NCBI GenBank assembly: GCA_004168015.1
Contig: SEYW01000011.1
Coordinates: forward strand, 56,656 to 120,655
From: Methylolobus aquaticus
Lineage (GTDB): Bacteria; Pseudomonadota; Gammaproteobacteria; Methylococcales; Methylococcaceae
Direction: 5' to 3'
DNA: 64,000 nt
Shown: positions 30,965 to 40,385 of the stretch, one piece after another
Numbering within the stretch: position 1 is the first letter of the stretch
Layout of the letters: every line of letters starts with the position of its first letter
Program-made: the position numbers and the translations under genes
The notes under the pieces: generated by a model
The model's input: only the letters and a program-made list of their open reading frames with translations
Database searches by the model: none
Told to the model about the DNA's origin: nothing

Positions 30965-32484
30965 GTTTCCGACAAGACGTCCGCACCGGCCTTCAGGACG
31001 GCGCGCAGTTCCACTGGATCCTGGTCCTCTTCCCGCTCCAGATCGAAGCTCACCCGCCAGATACCAAGCGCATCATTCTTTTCGACCGAGAGCTTTCCGA
31101 TTTGCCCCGACGAGCTTCCGACATCCGCTACCAACCGCGCCTGGGGGCTCAACCGGCCGAGCGCCTCACCGGCAAAATCGACGACGAAATGGCGCCGCGG
31201 TCGGTCCGACTTGCCGGGACTGGCAGAAACCCGCGTCGCTACGACGCGCCCGTTCTGAGGCGCCATGCTCTCGTCGAGCAGAAAGTGAAGACGGTAATCG
31301 AAGGCCAGTTCCGACCCTTCCTTGATCGGTGCGTCCGGCACCCAAAAAGCGACGATGTTGTCGTACTTCTCGGCATCGCTGGGGATCTCGATCAGGTAGA
31401 CGGCCCCCCGTCCCCATTCACCGCGCGCTTCGACCCAGACACTGGGACGAAGCTGGTAACTGGCTCCGAAATCCTGGTAGTGATCCGGGTTACGATCACG
31501 CTTGAGCAGGCCGAACCCAACCGGATTCTCCTCGCGGAAGACACTGATGCGAAGCTGCCGGGGGTTGTTGAGCGGGCGCCACAGCCATTCGCCGTTGCTA
31601 CGCGCCATCAGGAGCCCATCCGAGTCATGCACCTCCGGACGAAAATCGTCCATGAATCGATCCGTGTTCTCACCGTGAAAGAACATGCTCGTCAGCGGAG
31701 CCATCCCGAGCCGGTCTACCGGCTTACGGAAAAACAAACGGCTCTGCACGTCGACGGTGAGCTGGTACCCCGGCTTCAGATCAAAGCGGTAAGCCCCTGA
31801 AACACTGGGGCTGTCGAGTAGCGCGTAAATCGTCAGCGCCCCGGCCTCTTGGGCCGGCTTGGCAATCCAGAACTCGCGAAAGATCGGAAACTCCTCCGCC
31901 TTCGGCAAGCCGGTGTCGACGGCCAGTGCGCGAGCGGAGAGCCCATAAATCTGGCCCAGGCCGGCGGCGCGGAAGTAGCTCGCGCCCAGGAAGATGGCGA
32001 CATCTTCGAAGCTGCCGTCGCGTCGCAGCGGGTAATCAATCTTCACTCCGGCGAACCCGAGATCGGGCGGCAGCGGGGCCGGCGGCCTGGCTGCGCCGAA
32101 ATCAAACAGCTCCGGCGAGTACGCAATGCGCGTCGGAGTCCCTTGATCGACGACGTTGATTGCGACCCGGTCGCGAAACATGTTGCCCCGATGAAATAGT
32201 TGCAACTGGAACTGCAGGCCTTCACCACGCCATAAGGCACGGTCGGATTTGAAGCGAATCTCCTGGTACGCGTCGTAGTCGAGTTTGGCGAACTGTTCCG
32301 GCAAACCGCCATCGTCACGCACGTAGGGTTTTGCTGCCAGGGCCCGCGCTTTCGATGCGACGGCCGCGAAGTCGAAGGGAACGGGCGCGGCCGGCTCCGC
32401 GTGCGCTGGATGCACGAACAGCAGCACGAACCCCACCAGGAGGGTTCTGACGACACGGGAGTGGTCACTATGAGATGTGTTCAC
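30937..32484 (-). CDS. opgG: Osmoregulated periplasmic glucan biosynthesis protein G
   Basis: A 515-residue periplasmic protein, the same size as E. coli OpgG. A signal peptide (VVRTLLVGFVLLFVHPAHA, cleavage before EPAAP) is followed by the OpgG start FDFAAVASKARALAAKPY. Family blocks are LDYDAYQEIRFKSDRALW, FLGASYFRAAGLGQIYGLSA, FPIFREFWIAKP and NGEWLWRPLNNPRQL. It acts with OpgH in glucan assembly or modification; OpgG proteins from some bacteria have beta-1,2-glucanase activity. First gene of the operon opgG - unknown - opgH. An inverted repeat lies 56 bp upstream of the start. Confidence 0.96.
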   Translation of the reverse strand: MNTSHSDHSRVVRTLLVGFVLLFVHPAHAEPAAPVPFDFAAVASKARALAAKPYVRDDGGLPEQFAKLDYDAYQEIRFKSDRALWRGEGLQFQLQLFHRGNMFRDRVAINVVDQGTPTRIAYSPELFDFGAARPPAPLPPDLGFAGVKIDYPLRRDGSFEDVAIFLGASYFRAAGLGQIYGLSARALAVDTGLPKAEEFPIFREFWIAKPAQEAGALTIYALLDSPSVSGAYRFDLKPGYQLTVDVQSRLFFRKPVDRLGMAPLTSMFFHGENTDRFMDDFRPEVHDSDGLLMARSNGEWLWRPLNNPRQLRISVFREENPVGFGLLKRDRNPDHYQDFGASYQLRPSVWVEARGEWGRGAVYLIEIPSDAEKYDNIVAFWVPDAPIKEGSELAFDYRLHFLLDESMAPQNGRVVATRVSASPGKSDRPRRHFVVDFAGEALGRLSPQARLVADVGSSSGQIGKLSVEKNDALGIWRVSFDLEREEDQDPVELRAVLKAGADVLSETWIYQWSAR

Positions 32485-32955
32485 GGGCGAATGGGTCGGA
32501 AGCAGAAACTCAAGGATTGCGGGATTGGAGTATGACGATCATCGCAAACCCTGCGATGGGCCGGGGGACGGCAGGTCAGGCGCGGAACTTGGCGCGTGCA
32601 GCTCGACGTGTGGCGACAGCGCGACGGGGCTGGAGGTCCCGGTCCCGCCAGCCACCGGTAAGCCCAACCGCGCAAGCGTAGCCGCGTCGGATCAATCCGT
32701 CACTGCAGCGTCGGAGTGCCAAGCCGACCGCTGCTTCCGTATGCCTCAGAGTATCCCCTGCATCGCTCCGGGAATCGATATAGTATACCGGCACGACCAT
32801 CAATACAGCATCTTCCGATCTAGCGCCGCAATCGCCGAAGATAGGCTAAGGCTCCCGGAAACGAGCCGATCGCTCGCACGCCATCCGGGCCGGGCCCACA
32901 GGCACTGAGGGCGGAATGACGGCGCGACGCACACGCCAACGACACGCGAAACCCT
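32485..32955. other. Intergenic region between divergent opgG and sixA
   Basis: These 471 bases hold the divergent promoters. The only structure I can point to is the inverted repeat CATCGCA-AACCC-TGCGATG at 32540-32558. Short open frames here are shadows without start signals. Confidence 0.5.
32540..32558. promoter_or_regulatory. Inverted repeat upstream of opgG (possible operator)
   Basis: CATCGCA (32540-32546) and TGCGATG (32552-32558) form a perfect 7-bp inverted repeat with a 5-nt spacer, 56 bp before the opgG ATG. It could be a repressor or activator site or a leader hairpin. No known consensus is matched. Confidence 0.3.
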
Positions 32956-33462
32956 ATGAAAAATCTGGTTCTGATCAGGCACGCCAAATCGAGTTGGGAA
33001 GACCCGGAGCTTGACGATCGCGATCGCCCGTTGAACGGCCGCGGCAAACGGGATGCGCCGCTGATGGGCGCGGTCCTGAGGAAACGCGGTCTGTCGCCCG
33101 ACTCCATCATCTCCAGCCCGGCCCGACGTGCGTTGAAGACCGCCAAGCTGATCGCCGCGCAAATCGGCTTCCCGTTATCACAGATCGCGGTCGACGACCG
33201 GATCTATCTCGCCGAGGTGACAACCCTTTTGGCCGTGATCCAAGGCCTGCCGGACGACTCGAATCAAACGATCCTGTTCGGACACAATCCGGGCTTCACC
33301 GAGTTGGTCAACACCCTAACCGAAACGGGGATCGGCAACGTTCCGACGTGTGGGGTCGCCGCTATCGAGTTTCCCGTCGATACGTGGGCCGCTGTCAGTC
33401 CAGCGGCCGGGCGCCTGAAATTTTTCGACTACCCGAAGCAACACCGGTCGTCGGAAGACTAG
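32956..33462 (+). CDS. sixA: Phosphohistidine phosphatase SixA
   Basis: A 168-residue member of the histidine phosphatase superfamily. The catalytic RH motif is NLVLIRHAKSSWEDP (H9), with LNGRGKRDAPLMG, SSPARRALKTAKLI and ILFGHNPGFTELVN carrying the second catalytic histidine (GHNPG). SixA dephosphorylates Hpt-type phosphohistidine domains; two Hpt-bearing kinases are encoded in this window, though no direct link is shown. It converges with the winged-helix gene. Confidence 0.92.
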   Translation: MKNLVLIRHAKSSWEDPELDDRDRPLNGRGKRDAPLMGAVLRKRGLSPDSIISSPARRALKTAKLIAAQIGFPLSQIAVDDRIYLAEVTTLLAVIQGLPDDSNQTILFGHNPGFTELVNTLTETGIGNVPTCGVAAIEFPVDTWAAVSPAAGRLKFFDYPKQHRSSED

Positions 33463-33502
33463 AACCCTCCGCCGCTCATTGCAGAAATCCGATGCACGAT
33501 CG

Positions 33503-33712
33503 TCAGGACAGGCTGAAGAACTCGTTCTTACCCTTGCGTTCCACGCTCACCTTGCCCTCCCGGGCCAGCCATCCGATGGCGCGTTGGACGTCGGTGCGCT
33601 CGAGCCCGATGCTGTCAGCCAGCTTCGTGGCGCTTGCCGGCCCACTCTCCGACAGAAAAGTCCACACCTTGCCCGCCGCCGCGCCAATGCTCTCGTGGAA
33701 ATCATCACTCAT
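33503..33712 (-). CDS. Winged-helix DUF2582-type protein
   Basis: A 69-residue protein with a complete small winged helix: IGAAAGKVWTFLSESGPASA, then LADSIGLERTDVQRAIGWLA as the helix-turn-helix, and the wing EGKVSVERKGKNEFFSLS. It matches the short stand-alone wHTH family (DUF2582). It is probably DNA-binding or protein-binding, with unknown targets. It is downstream of minE on the same strand, 73 bp apart. Confidence 0.8.
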   Translation of the reverse strand: MSDDFHESIGAAAGKVWTFLSESGPASATKLADSIGLERTDVQRAIGWLAREGKVSVERKGKNEFFSLS

Positions 33713-33785
33713 GTCTCGGCCTCTCTGTAGGTCTGATTCAATAAGGATTGCCAGCGTAAACGTAATCCACGCAGCGCGGTTCCGC

Positions 33786-34094
33786 TCACCGCCGCGGATG
33801 AGATCGCTGCCGGGGTTTCGGCTTCGGCGCTGCGGCAGCCTCCTCGGGCAGCACGATGTTCAGTTCCAGCACCTCGTGATTGCCGTCTTCCTCCATCGTG
33901 ACGGTGATCGCGTTATCGTCGACGTGCACATAGCGCCGCACCACTTCGAGTAGATCGCGCTGCAGCCGCGGCAGGTAATCGGGCTTATTGCGCTCGGAGC
34001 GCTCGTGTGCGACGAGAATCTGCAAACGCTCCTTGGCGACCGAAGCGCTGGACGTGTTCGGGGTGCGGGAACGGAAATAGTCCAAGAGCCCCAT
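33786..34094 (-). CDS. minE: Cell division topological specificity factor MinE
   Basis: The ATG at 34094 gives 102 residues with the MinE N-terminus MGLLDYFRSR; the longer frame to 34256 lies inside minD. SVAKERLQILVAHERSE is the MinD-binding/anti-MinCD helix, followed by YLPRLQRDLLEVVRRYV and the dimerising beta part ITVTMEEDGNHEVLELNI. A basic C-terminal tail (PKPKPRQRSHPRR) is longer than in E. coli MinE. It drives Min oscillation. The start is 4 nt from the minD stop. Confidence 0.96.
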   Translation of the reverse strand: MGLLDYFRSRTPNTSSASVAKERLQILVAHERSERNKPDYLPRLQRDLLEVVRRYVHVDDNAITVTMEEDGNHEVLELNIVLPEEAAAAPKPKPRQRSHPRR

Positions 34095-34098
34095 GGGA

Positions 34099-34908
34099 TT
34101 AGCCTCCGAAGAGCCGGCTGAACAAACCTTTCTTTTCCTCTTCGACGAACCGGTGCGGCACGCGTTCCCCGAGGTATCGGCGGACGACATCCCGGTACGC
34201 CTGGCCGGCGTCGCTCTTCTCGTCCAGCGTAACGGGAGTGCCGGAGTTCGAGGCACTCAATACCGACTTGGATTCGGGTATCACTCCGAGCAGATGGAGC
34301 GAAAGAATATCCTGGACGTCGGCCACGCTCAGCATCTCGCCGAGGCGCACCCGCTCCGGCGAATACCGTGTCAGCAACAGGTACTCCTTGATCGGCTCGA
34401 GACCCTGCTCGGCACGCCGTGACTTGCTGGCGAGAATGCCGAGCATCCGGTCCGAATCCCGCACCGAGGAAACCTCCGGATTGGTGACGACAACCGCATC
34501 ATCGGCAAAGTACATCGCAAGCGTCGCACCGCGCTCGATACCCGCCGGGGAGTCGCAAACGATGTATTCGAACGTTTCGGACAACTCGTTCAAAACTCGT
34601 TCGACGCCCTCCTGCGTCAGAGACTCCTTGTCGCGCGTCTGCGACGCGGGCAGGATCGATAGGTTATCACGCCGCTTATCGCGGATGAGCGCCTGATTCA
34701 GGGTAGCTTCGCCGTTAATGACATTGACGAAATCGTAAACGACGCGCCGTTCGCACCCCATGATCAGGTCGAGGTTGCGCAGGCCCACATCGAAATCGAT
34801 GACCGCCGTCTTATAGCCCTTCATGGCCAGACCCATGGCAAACGCAGCGCTCGTCGTGGTCTTTCCGACCCCGCCTTTACCCGATGTCACCACAATGATT
34901 CTTGACAC
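34099..34908 (-). CDS. minD: Septum site-determining ATPase MinD
   Basis: A 269-residue ParA-family ATPase. The deviant Walker A is VTSGKGGVGKTTTSA, followed by VIDFDVGLRNLDLIMGCERR and IVCDSPAGIERGA. The C-terminal amphipathic membrane-targeting helix KGLFSRLFGG is present. Middle gene of minC-minD-minE, all on the minus strand with 36 and 4 bp spacing. Confidence 0.98.
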   Translation of the reverse strand: MSRIIVVTSGKGGVGKTTTSAAFAMGLAMKGYKTAVIDFDVGLRNLDLIMGCERRVVYDFVNVINGEATLNQALIRDKRRDNLSILPASQTRDKESLTQEGVERVLNELSETFEYIVCDSPAGIERGATLAMYFADDAVVVTNPEVSSVRDSDRMLGILASKSRRAEQGLEPIKEYLLLTRYSPERVRLGEMLSVADVQDILSLHLLGVIPESKSVLSASNSGTPVTLDEKSDAGQAYRDVVRRYLGERVPHRFVEEEKKGLFSRLFGG

Positions 34909-34944
34909 GTGTTTCCTCCCGAGAACCCAGAATTCGGCAGCGCT

Positions 34945-35727
34945 CTACAAATCCTCGATGATCAGAGCGCCGTCACGCAGAAAAACCTGAACCGGCTTGC
35001 CGCGGATCGATTCCTCGAGGTTTTCACTAATCTGATAGTGCCCGCCGATCGCGATGAGTTCTGCCTGCAGATCCAGACAGAAGATGCGGCTGCTCAGGTT
35101 ACCCTGCACGCCGGCCAGCGCCCGGCCGCGCAGCGAGCTGTAAATATGAATGTTGCCGTCGGCCAGCAACTCGGCACCGGCACTGACGGGTGCAAGCACG
35201 ATGAGATCGCCCCCGGCCGCATAGAGGCGCTGGCCAGAGCGAACCGGCTGATCAATGACGCGCGACCCCCCGCCAAGCGTGGTCAAGGTCGCTTCCGCCT
35301 TCGGTACCGCCGCCTTTGGCGCTTCTCGGGCAGGCGTCTCCACCCGCTCCGCCAACACCGCCAAGCCGGCAGACTCAGCCCCCTGATTGAGTGCGCCGTG
35401 CCCGCCACGTACACCCACCGGACTCAGGCCCAGCGAGCGGAGCAGGGCGCTCAGACGCTCGAAATCCAGGGTGGACTGCCGCGTATTCAGCGCACCGAGT
35501 TCGATGACCACCGGCGCATTCCTGAAGAATTCCGGCGCGTTTTGCACTTTTTCTGTCAACTGCTTGGCAACCCGGTCGAGATCGCCGTCGGCGAGTTTCA
35601 GCGTCAGCAGATTGACCGAACCCGACTTGATCTCGAGGGCAACGGAAGCGGAAGGGTCTGTGGCTTGCGGGGGCATTGCGCGAGAGGGTGCGGCTTCCAG
35701 TGGAAAATTTTTCGCCAATTCTATCAC
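34945..35727 (-). CDS. minC: Septum site-determining protein MinC
   Basis: A 260-residue FtsZ inhibitor. The N-terminal domain (LEIKSGSVNLLTLKLADGDLD, APVVIELG) and the C-terminal beta-helix domain (VRSGQRLYAAGGDLIVLAPV, SAGAELLADGNIHIYSSLRG, RALAGVQGN, IFCLDLQAELIAIGG) are both complete. They are joined by an Ala/Pro/Glu-rich linker. First gene of the min operon. The start at 35727 gives MIELAKNFPLEAAPS, slightly longer than in E. coli. Confidence 0.96.
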   Translation of the reverse strand: MIELAKNFPLEAAPSRAMPPQATDPSASVALEIKSGSVNLLTLKLADGDLDRVAKQLTEKVQNAPEFFRNAPVVIELGALNTRQSTLDFERLSALLRSLGLSPVGVRGGHGALNQGAESAGLAVLAERVETPAREAPKAAVPKAEATLTTLGGGSRVIDQPVRSGQRLYAAGGDLIVLAPVSAGAELLADGNIHIYSSLRGRALAGVQGNLSSRIFCLDLQAELIAIGGHYQISENLEESIRGKPVQVFLRDGALIIEDL

Positions 35728-35919
35728 TTACAAGCAGCAAAACGGCACTCGGGGTTTTTCGGCGGGCGCGGGCGCGTGACGTGACAGCCAGGCGCTTTTC
35801 CCGAATTCCACGGCACCCGTTCCAACCGCCTTAATACCTGCGCCCGCGCGACGGTGGAGAGGCACCGCGCGGAACACGCTCGACAACCGGCACGGGCCAA
35901 AGCCCGGCGCAGGAAGCTC

Positions 35920-36540
35920 TCAGTGCCCCTTTTGTAAATGGAGCATGGTGAACAGGCCGAGCGGGGGCAGTCGATGACGATTGACTTCACGCAATGAGGT
36001 GTTTTGCAGGATCTCCTCGACCGGCATATCGGGCCGCCACCCCAGCTTGTTCGACAGCGGGGCCAGCAGGCTCTCGAGATTCCGGCGCATACCTTTGCGC
36101 GCGGCAAAGTGATTCACGATGATCACATCCCCGCCCGGCTTGCACACCCGCTCGATCTCACTGATGACCCGCTCCGGCTCGGGGACGACCGACATCACGT
36201 ATGCCGCGACGACGGCGTCGAAACTGTTGTCGGGGTACTGCATTTCCCGAGCGTCCATGATCTCCAGGTGGCTGACGTGTGCCAAGCGCATCCGCGACAC
36301 GCGCCGGCGGGCCCGTTCCAGCATGTGGGGCGAAATGTCGATGCCATGCACCTGATGTTCGCGGCGATAGTAGCTCAGGCTGATGCCGGTGCCGACACCC
36401 ACCTCAAGCACCCGGCCCGGCCGGTGATTCGTGACCCCTGCTGCCATGGTGCGACCGCGATAGCTCAACAGCCAACCGAAGGTCTGATCGTAGACGGGCG
36501 CATAGCGCTCGTAGGATTTCAGAATGGATTCCAGCTGCAT
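35920..36540 (-). CDS. pmtA: PmtA-like phospholipid N-methyltransferase (class I SAM)
   Basis: A 206-residue methyltransferase. SAM motif I is RVLEVGVGTGISLSYY, with motif II VHGIDISPHMLERARRR and the acidic DAREMQYPDNSFDAVVAAYV. KPGGDVIIVNHFAA follows, then LGWRPDMPVEEIL. This pattern and size match the Rhodobacter-type phosphatidylethanolamine N-methyltransferase, which makes phosphatidylcholine. Other small-molecule methyltransferases are possible. It is upstream of minC on the same strand, about 190 bp apart, and divergent from polA. Confidence 0.75.
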   Translation of the reverse strand: MQLESILKSYERYAPVYDQTFGWLLSYRGRTMAAGVTNHRPGRVLEVGVGTGISLSYYRREHQVHGIDISPHMLERARRRVSRMRLAHVSHLEIMDAREMQYPDNSFDAVVAAYVMSVVPEPERVISEIERVCKPGGDVIIVNHFAARKGMRRNLESLLAPLSNKLGWRPDMPVEEILQNTSLREVNRHRLPPLGLFTMLHLQKGH

Positions 36541-36881
36541 ATTTGTGATTATTCCTCAACCCCGATCCGTATTAATGACGCGGTCCCGAGAGTCGTTCCA
36601 GTTCCCCGCAGGCGGACTGGACCGGGACTGAGCTTCCCGGCTGACGGAGCGGCAGCAAGATCATAATGGCTAAGGCACGCAATTGGAATGGACTTGCCCT
36701 GGAGCGCGGCCGAGCGCCGCCCACTACCGAGAGTACAGATCGCGGCCGGGTTCGTTAAAATCACTCAGCGCATGGGAGACGGCCCCACACACCGCACGCC
36801 CTCGCGGATTTGGGGACGACGTCGCCCCTGCTCCGCCGCACCGAGCGCCCCCACCCTGCAAACGGACGAGATGCCCGACTC
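36541..36881. other. Intergenic region between divergent pmtA and polA
   Basis: These 341 bases hold the promoters of the two divergent genes. Apart from a weak -10-like GTTAAAAT at about 36755, I see no feature. Confidence 0.45.
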
Positions 36882-39596
36882 ATGACTGACCCCATGGAAT
36901 CGCTGCTGGTGCTGGTGGACGGCTCTTCGTTCCTTTACCGCGCCTACCACGCCCTGCCGCCGCTGACCAATTCCAAGAACATGCCGACTGGCGCGGTCTA
37001 CGGGGTGGCGAACATGCTGCGCAAGCTGATGGCCGAGTATCCCGACGCCGACGTCGTCGTCGTGTTCGACGCGCCCGGCAAGACCTTCCGGGACGACCTG
37101 TTTGCCGAGTACAAGGCGCAGCGCCCGCCCATGCCGGACGACTTGCGCTGCCAGTTGGAACCGTTGCAGCGCTTGATTCGCGCCATGGGTCTGCCGCTGC
37201 TGATCGAAGCAGGCGTCGAAGCCGACGATGTCATCGGAACCCTGGCCACACGGGCAGCGGCGGAAGGCAGCCCGGTCGTCATCTCTACCGGGGACAAGGA
37301 CATGGCGCAACTCGTCGGCGAGCGGGTCACACTGGAAAACACGATGTTCGACAGCCGCCTCGACCGCGAGGGAGTCATCGCCAAGTTCGGTGTGCCCCCC
37401 GAGCGTATCGTCGACTTTCTCGCGCTGACCGGAGACACGGCCGACAACATCCCCGGCGTGCCCAAGGTCGGCCCCAAGACTGCGGCCAAGTGGCTCAACG
37501 AATTCGGTGACCTGGATCAGTTGATCGCGCGCGCCGACGAGATCGGCGGAAAGATCGGCGAGAATCTCCGCGGCTGTCTCGACCAGATCCCACTGTCAAA
37601 GCAACTGGCCACGATCGCCTGCGATCTGCCCCTGCACCTGTCCTCGGACAGTCTGCGACGCCAAGCGGTGCAGACAGACGTCCTGCGGGAAATCGCGGCC
37701 GAGCTCGAGTTTTCGTCCTGGCTCAAACAACTGAACGGCACAGGCAGCCCAGCGCCGATGGCGGCCACGACGGCGCCTGAAGAACCCAGCCGCGAATATG
37801 AGATGGTCGTCACCGAAAGCGCACTCCACGCGTGGCTGGCCGAACTCGAACGGGCCGAACTGTTCGCGTTCGACACGGAAACCAGCAGCCTCAATTACAT
37901 GGACGCCGAGATCATCGGCGTATCGTTCGCGATCGAGCCGGGACAGGCCGCCTATGTCCCGCTGCGGCACGACTATCCGGGCGCCCCGCCGCAGTTGTCG
38001 CGCGAGGCCGTGCTGGAGCGCTTGCGGCCACTGCTGGAAGACCCCGACCGCGCCAAGCTGGGTCAGCACTTGAAATACGACGCGAATGTGCTCGCCAATC
38101 ATGGCATCGCGCTGCGCGGCATCGCCCACGACACGATGCTTGAGTCCTACGTACTGAACAGCACCGCGACCCGGCACGACATGGACTCACTAGCCTCGCG
38201 CTATTTGCAGCGGCAGACCATTCATTACGAGGACGTGGCGGGGAAAGGCGCCAAGCAGATCCCTTTCTCGGAGGTCTCGGTCGAGCGAGCCACGGAGTAC
38301 GCGGCGGAAGACGCCGACGTCACCTTATTGCTGCATCGGACGCTGTGGCCGCAGCTCACGGCCGCCCCACGGCTGGAAGCACTCTACCGGGACATCGAGA
38401 TACCACTGGTGCCCGTGCTGTCGCGCATCGAGCGCACCGGAGTGCTGGTGGACGTGGAGTTGCTCGCGGTCCAGGGCGGCGAACTGGCCACCCGGATGTT
38501 CGAAATCGAACAGGCGGCCTGCGCCGTCGCCGGACACCGCTTCAACCTCGGCTCCCCGAAGCAGATTCAGAGCATCCTGTACGACGAGTTGCAGCTGCCG
38601 GTCCTCAAGAAGACACCCACCGGGCAACCTTCGACCGACGAATCGGTGCTGCAGGACCTGGCCGAGCACTACGAACTGCCCCAGTTGATCCTGGACTATC
38701 GCTCGATGAGCAAGCTGAAGTCGACATACACGGATCGCCTGGGCGAACAGGTGAACGCCCGCACCGGCCGGGTCCATACCTCGTACCATCAGGCTGTCGC
38801 GGCCACCGGCCGACTGTCATCATCCGACCCCAATCTCCAGAACATTCCGGTCCGGACGCAGGAGGGAAGGCGCATTCGCCAGGCCTTCATCGCACCGCCG
38901 GGCCATCGCATCATCGCCGCCGACTACTCTCAGATCGAACTCCGCATCATGGCCCACCTTTCGGGCGATGCCAGCCTTACGGCCGCCTTCGCGGCGGAAG
39001 CCGACGTCCATCGCGCCACCGCGGCCGAAGTCTTCGGCCTTGCCCCCGACGCAGTGACGGCCGACCAGCGACGCTCGGCCAAGGCCATCAATTTCGGACT
39101 GATCTACGGCATGTCTGCCTTCGGCCTCGCCAAACAGCTGAAGATCCCGCAGAAGGAAGCCCAACTCTACATCGACCTCTATTTCGCCCGCTATCCGGGG
39201 GTCAAGGCGTACATGGAGCAGACCCGCGAGGCGGCGCGGGCGCAAGGCTACGTCGAAACCCTGTTCGGCCGGCGACTGCATGTCGAGGACATTCAGTCGC
39301 GCAACGGCCAGCGGCGGCAGTATGCCGAACGCACGGCAATCAACGCGCCGATGCAGGGCACTGCCGCCGACATCATCAAACGGGCCATGATCGCGGTCGA
39401 TGCCTGGATCGAAACCAGCCGCCTGCCGATCCGGATGATCATGCAAGTCCATGACGAACTGGTGTTTGAGGTCGCGGACGCTTACGTCGACACGGCGTGC
39501 GCGGCGATCCGCGACCGCATGGTCGGGGTTGCGGAACTCGCGGTGCCCCTGGTCGTCGACGTCGGTGTGGGCCGGAACTGGGACGAGGCACACTGA
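36882..39596 (+). CDS. polA: DNA polymerase I
   Basis: The ATG at 36882 gives 904 residues; ATG 36894 (MESLLVLVDG) is an alternative. The 5'-3' exonuclease starts LVLVDGSSFLYRAYHALPPL, with VVVFDAPGKTFR, EADDVIGTLA, STGDKDMAQLV and the H3TH segment ALTGDTADNIPGVPKVGPKTA. A 3'-5' exonuclease has FAFDTETSSLNYM with the metal ligands intact. The polymerase domain has motif A IIAADYSQIELRIMAH, motif B RRSAKAINFGLIYGMSAFGL and motif C MQVHDELVFEV. Full-length, with all three activities predicted. Confidence 0.98.
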   Translation: MTDPMESLLVLVDGSSFLYRAYHALPPLTNSKNMPTGAVYGVANMLRKLMAEYPDADVVVVFDAPGKTFRDDLFAEYKAQRPPMPDDLRCQLEPLQRLIRAMGLPLLIEAGVEADDVIGTLATRAAAEGSPVVISTGDKDMAQLVGERVTLENTMFDSRLDREGVIAKFGVPPERIVDFLALTGDTADNIPGVPKVGPKTAAKWLNEFGDLDQLIARADEIGGKIGENLRGCLDQIPLSKQLATIACDLPLHLSSDSLRRQAVQTDVLREIAAELEFSSWLKQLNGTGSPAPMAATTAPEEPSREYEMVVTESALHAWLAELERAELFAFDTETSSLNYMDAEIIGVSFAIEPGQAAYVPLRHDYPGAPPQLSREAVLERLRPLLEDPDRAKLGQHLKYDANVLANHGIALRGIAHDTMLESYVLNSTATRHDMDSLASRYLQRQTIHYEDVAGKGAKQIPFSEVSVERATEYAAEDADVTLLLHRTLWPQLTAAPRLEALYRDIEIPLVPVLSRIERTGVLVDVELLAVQGGELATRMFEIEQAACAVAGHRFNLGSPKQIQSILYDELQLPVLKKTPTGQPSTDESVLQDLAEHYELPQLILDYRSMSKLKSTYTDRLGEQVNARTGRVHTSYHQAVAATGRLSSSDPNLQNIPVRTQEGRRIRQAFIAPPGHRIIAADYSQIELRIMAHLSGDASLTAAFAAEADVHRATAAEVFGLAPDAVTADQRRSAKAINFGLIYGMSAFGLAKQLKIPQKEAQLYIDLYFARYPGVKAYMEQTREAARAQGYVETLFGRRLHVEDIQSRNGQRRQYAERTAINAPMQGTAADIIKRAMIAVDAWIETSRLPIRMIMQVHDELVFEVADAYVDTACAAIRDRMVGVAELAVPLVVDVGVGRNWDEAH

Positions 39597-39630
39597 GACG
39601 CGCCCCAGACATCACCGCCCCCGCGGAGCG

Positions 39631-40203
39631 CTACGGCGGGAAGCGATACAGGTCCTGACCCGGTATGGCCCAGACACCGGTACCCCGACTGCGGGCGATC
39701 CGTTCGATCAACATGTACTCCAGGGGCGCGTCGGGGAGCGCCATCGCGAAACCCTGTTCCAGGAGGTAAACCCCCAGGTCATAGCCGTCGACGTCGCAGT
39801 ACGCGGGATGCGTACCGTCAGCATATTGGCCGTCACCAATGCAATGCACGAATTTCGAGTCGATCTTGAATTCGAGGGCAAGCCGGGGCTGCGAGGCGCA
39901 GGTGACCGGGAGCGTGAACCGCTGGCAGGTGTAGGCCATGCGCGGGACATAGATGCCAAACAGCCGGAAGGTCCGGTTCCTGATCCGGAGCGTGCCGTCG
40001 TCGTTGACGAACGCGTAACTGCTGACCTCGAACGCCGACACCGCCGACGGGAACAGGCAATTCAAGCTGGCCGCCAACAGGACGGCTGCCTTCCACCCGC
40101 GGGCGTGCGATGCACCGACGCCGACCGGCCTTGGCCGTCCGGTCCCGTTCTCGGGCACCGCTCCGACCGGATCCGGGCCCTCTTTGTCGGGCAGCACATT
40201 CAT
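39631..40203 (-). CDS. Exported SNase-like protein lacking catalytic residues
   Basis: A 190-residue protein with a late signal peptide (WKAAVLLAASLNCLFPSAVSA, about residues 38-58) and then a staphylococcal-nuclease-like OB fold: DDGTLRIRNRTFRLFGIYVP, CDVDGYDLGVYLLEQGFAM and RSRGTGVWAI. The arginine in FRLFGI is kept. The acidic IDAPE motif is replaced by IYVPRM and the second catalytic arginine is not apparent, so nuclease activity is doubtful. Four or five cysteines (YTCQRF, VTCASQ, HCIGDG, YCDVDG) suggest disulphides. The stop codon region overlaps the next small gene by 4 bp. Confidence 0.75.
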   Translation of the reverse strand: MNVLPDKEGPDPVGAVPENGTGRPRPVGVGASHARGWKAAVLLAASLNCLFPSAVSAFEVSSYAFVNDDGTLRIRNRTFRLFGIYVPRMAYTCQRFTLPVTCASQPRLALEFKIDSKFVHCIGDGQYADGTHPAYCDVDGYDLGVYLLEQGFAMALPDAPLEYMLIERIARSRGTGVWAIPGQDLYRFPP

Positions 40204-40385
40204 CGGGTGCCTTCAGCCGACCGCGGTTTTTCCGCCTCGGCATACAAATCGGCAATCAGATCCCGAAACCACCGTGGCCGACGCAGGACCACATAGAATC
40301 CGAGCAACGTCGTCGTCGGTATCGGACCGATGCCCAGCAGAGCCAGCACCGTCAAGGCGGCAAGGCATTTTGCGCGTGCGCTCAT
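40200..40385 (-). CDS. Small conserved membrane protein
   Basis: A 61-residue protein with one hydrophobic region (LAALTVLALLGIGPIPTTTLLG) running into FYVVLRRPRWFRDLIADLY and a polar tail. The stop overlaps the start of the SNase-like gene (ATGA, 40200-40203), so the two are co-translated. Function unknown. Confidence 0.65.
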   Translation of the reverse strand: MSARAKCLAALTVLALLGIGPIPTTTLLGFYVVLRRPRWFRDLIADLYAEAEKPRSAEGTR

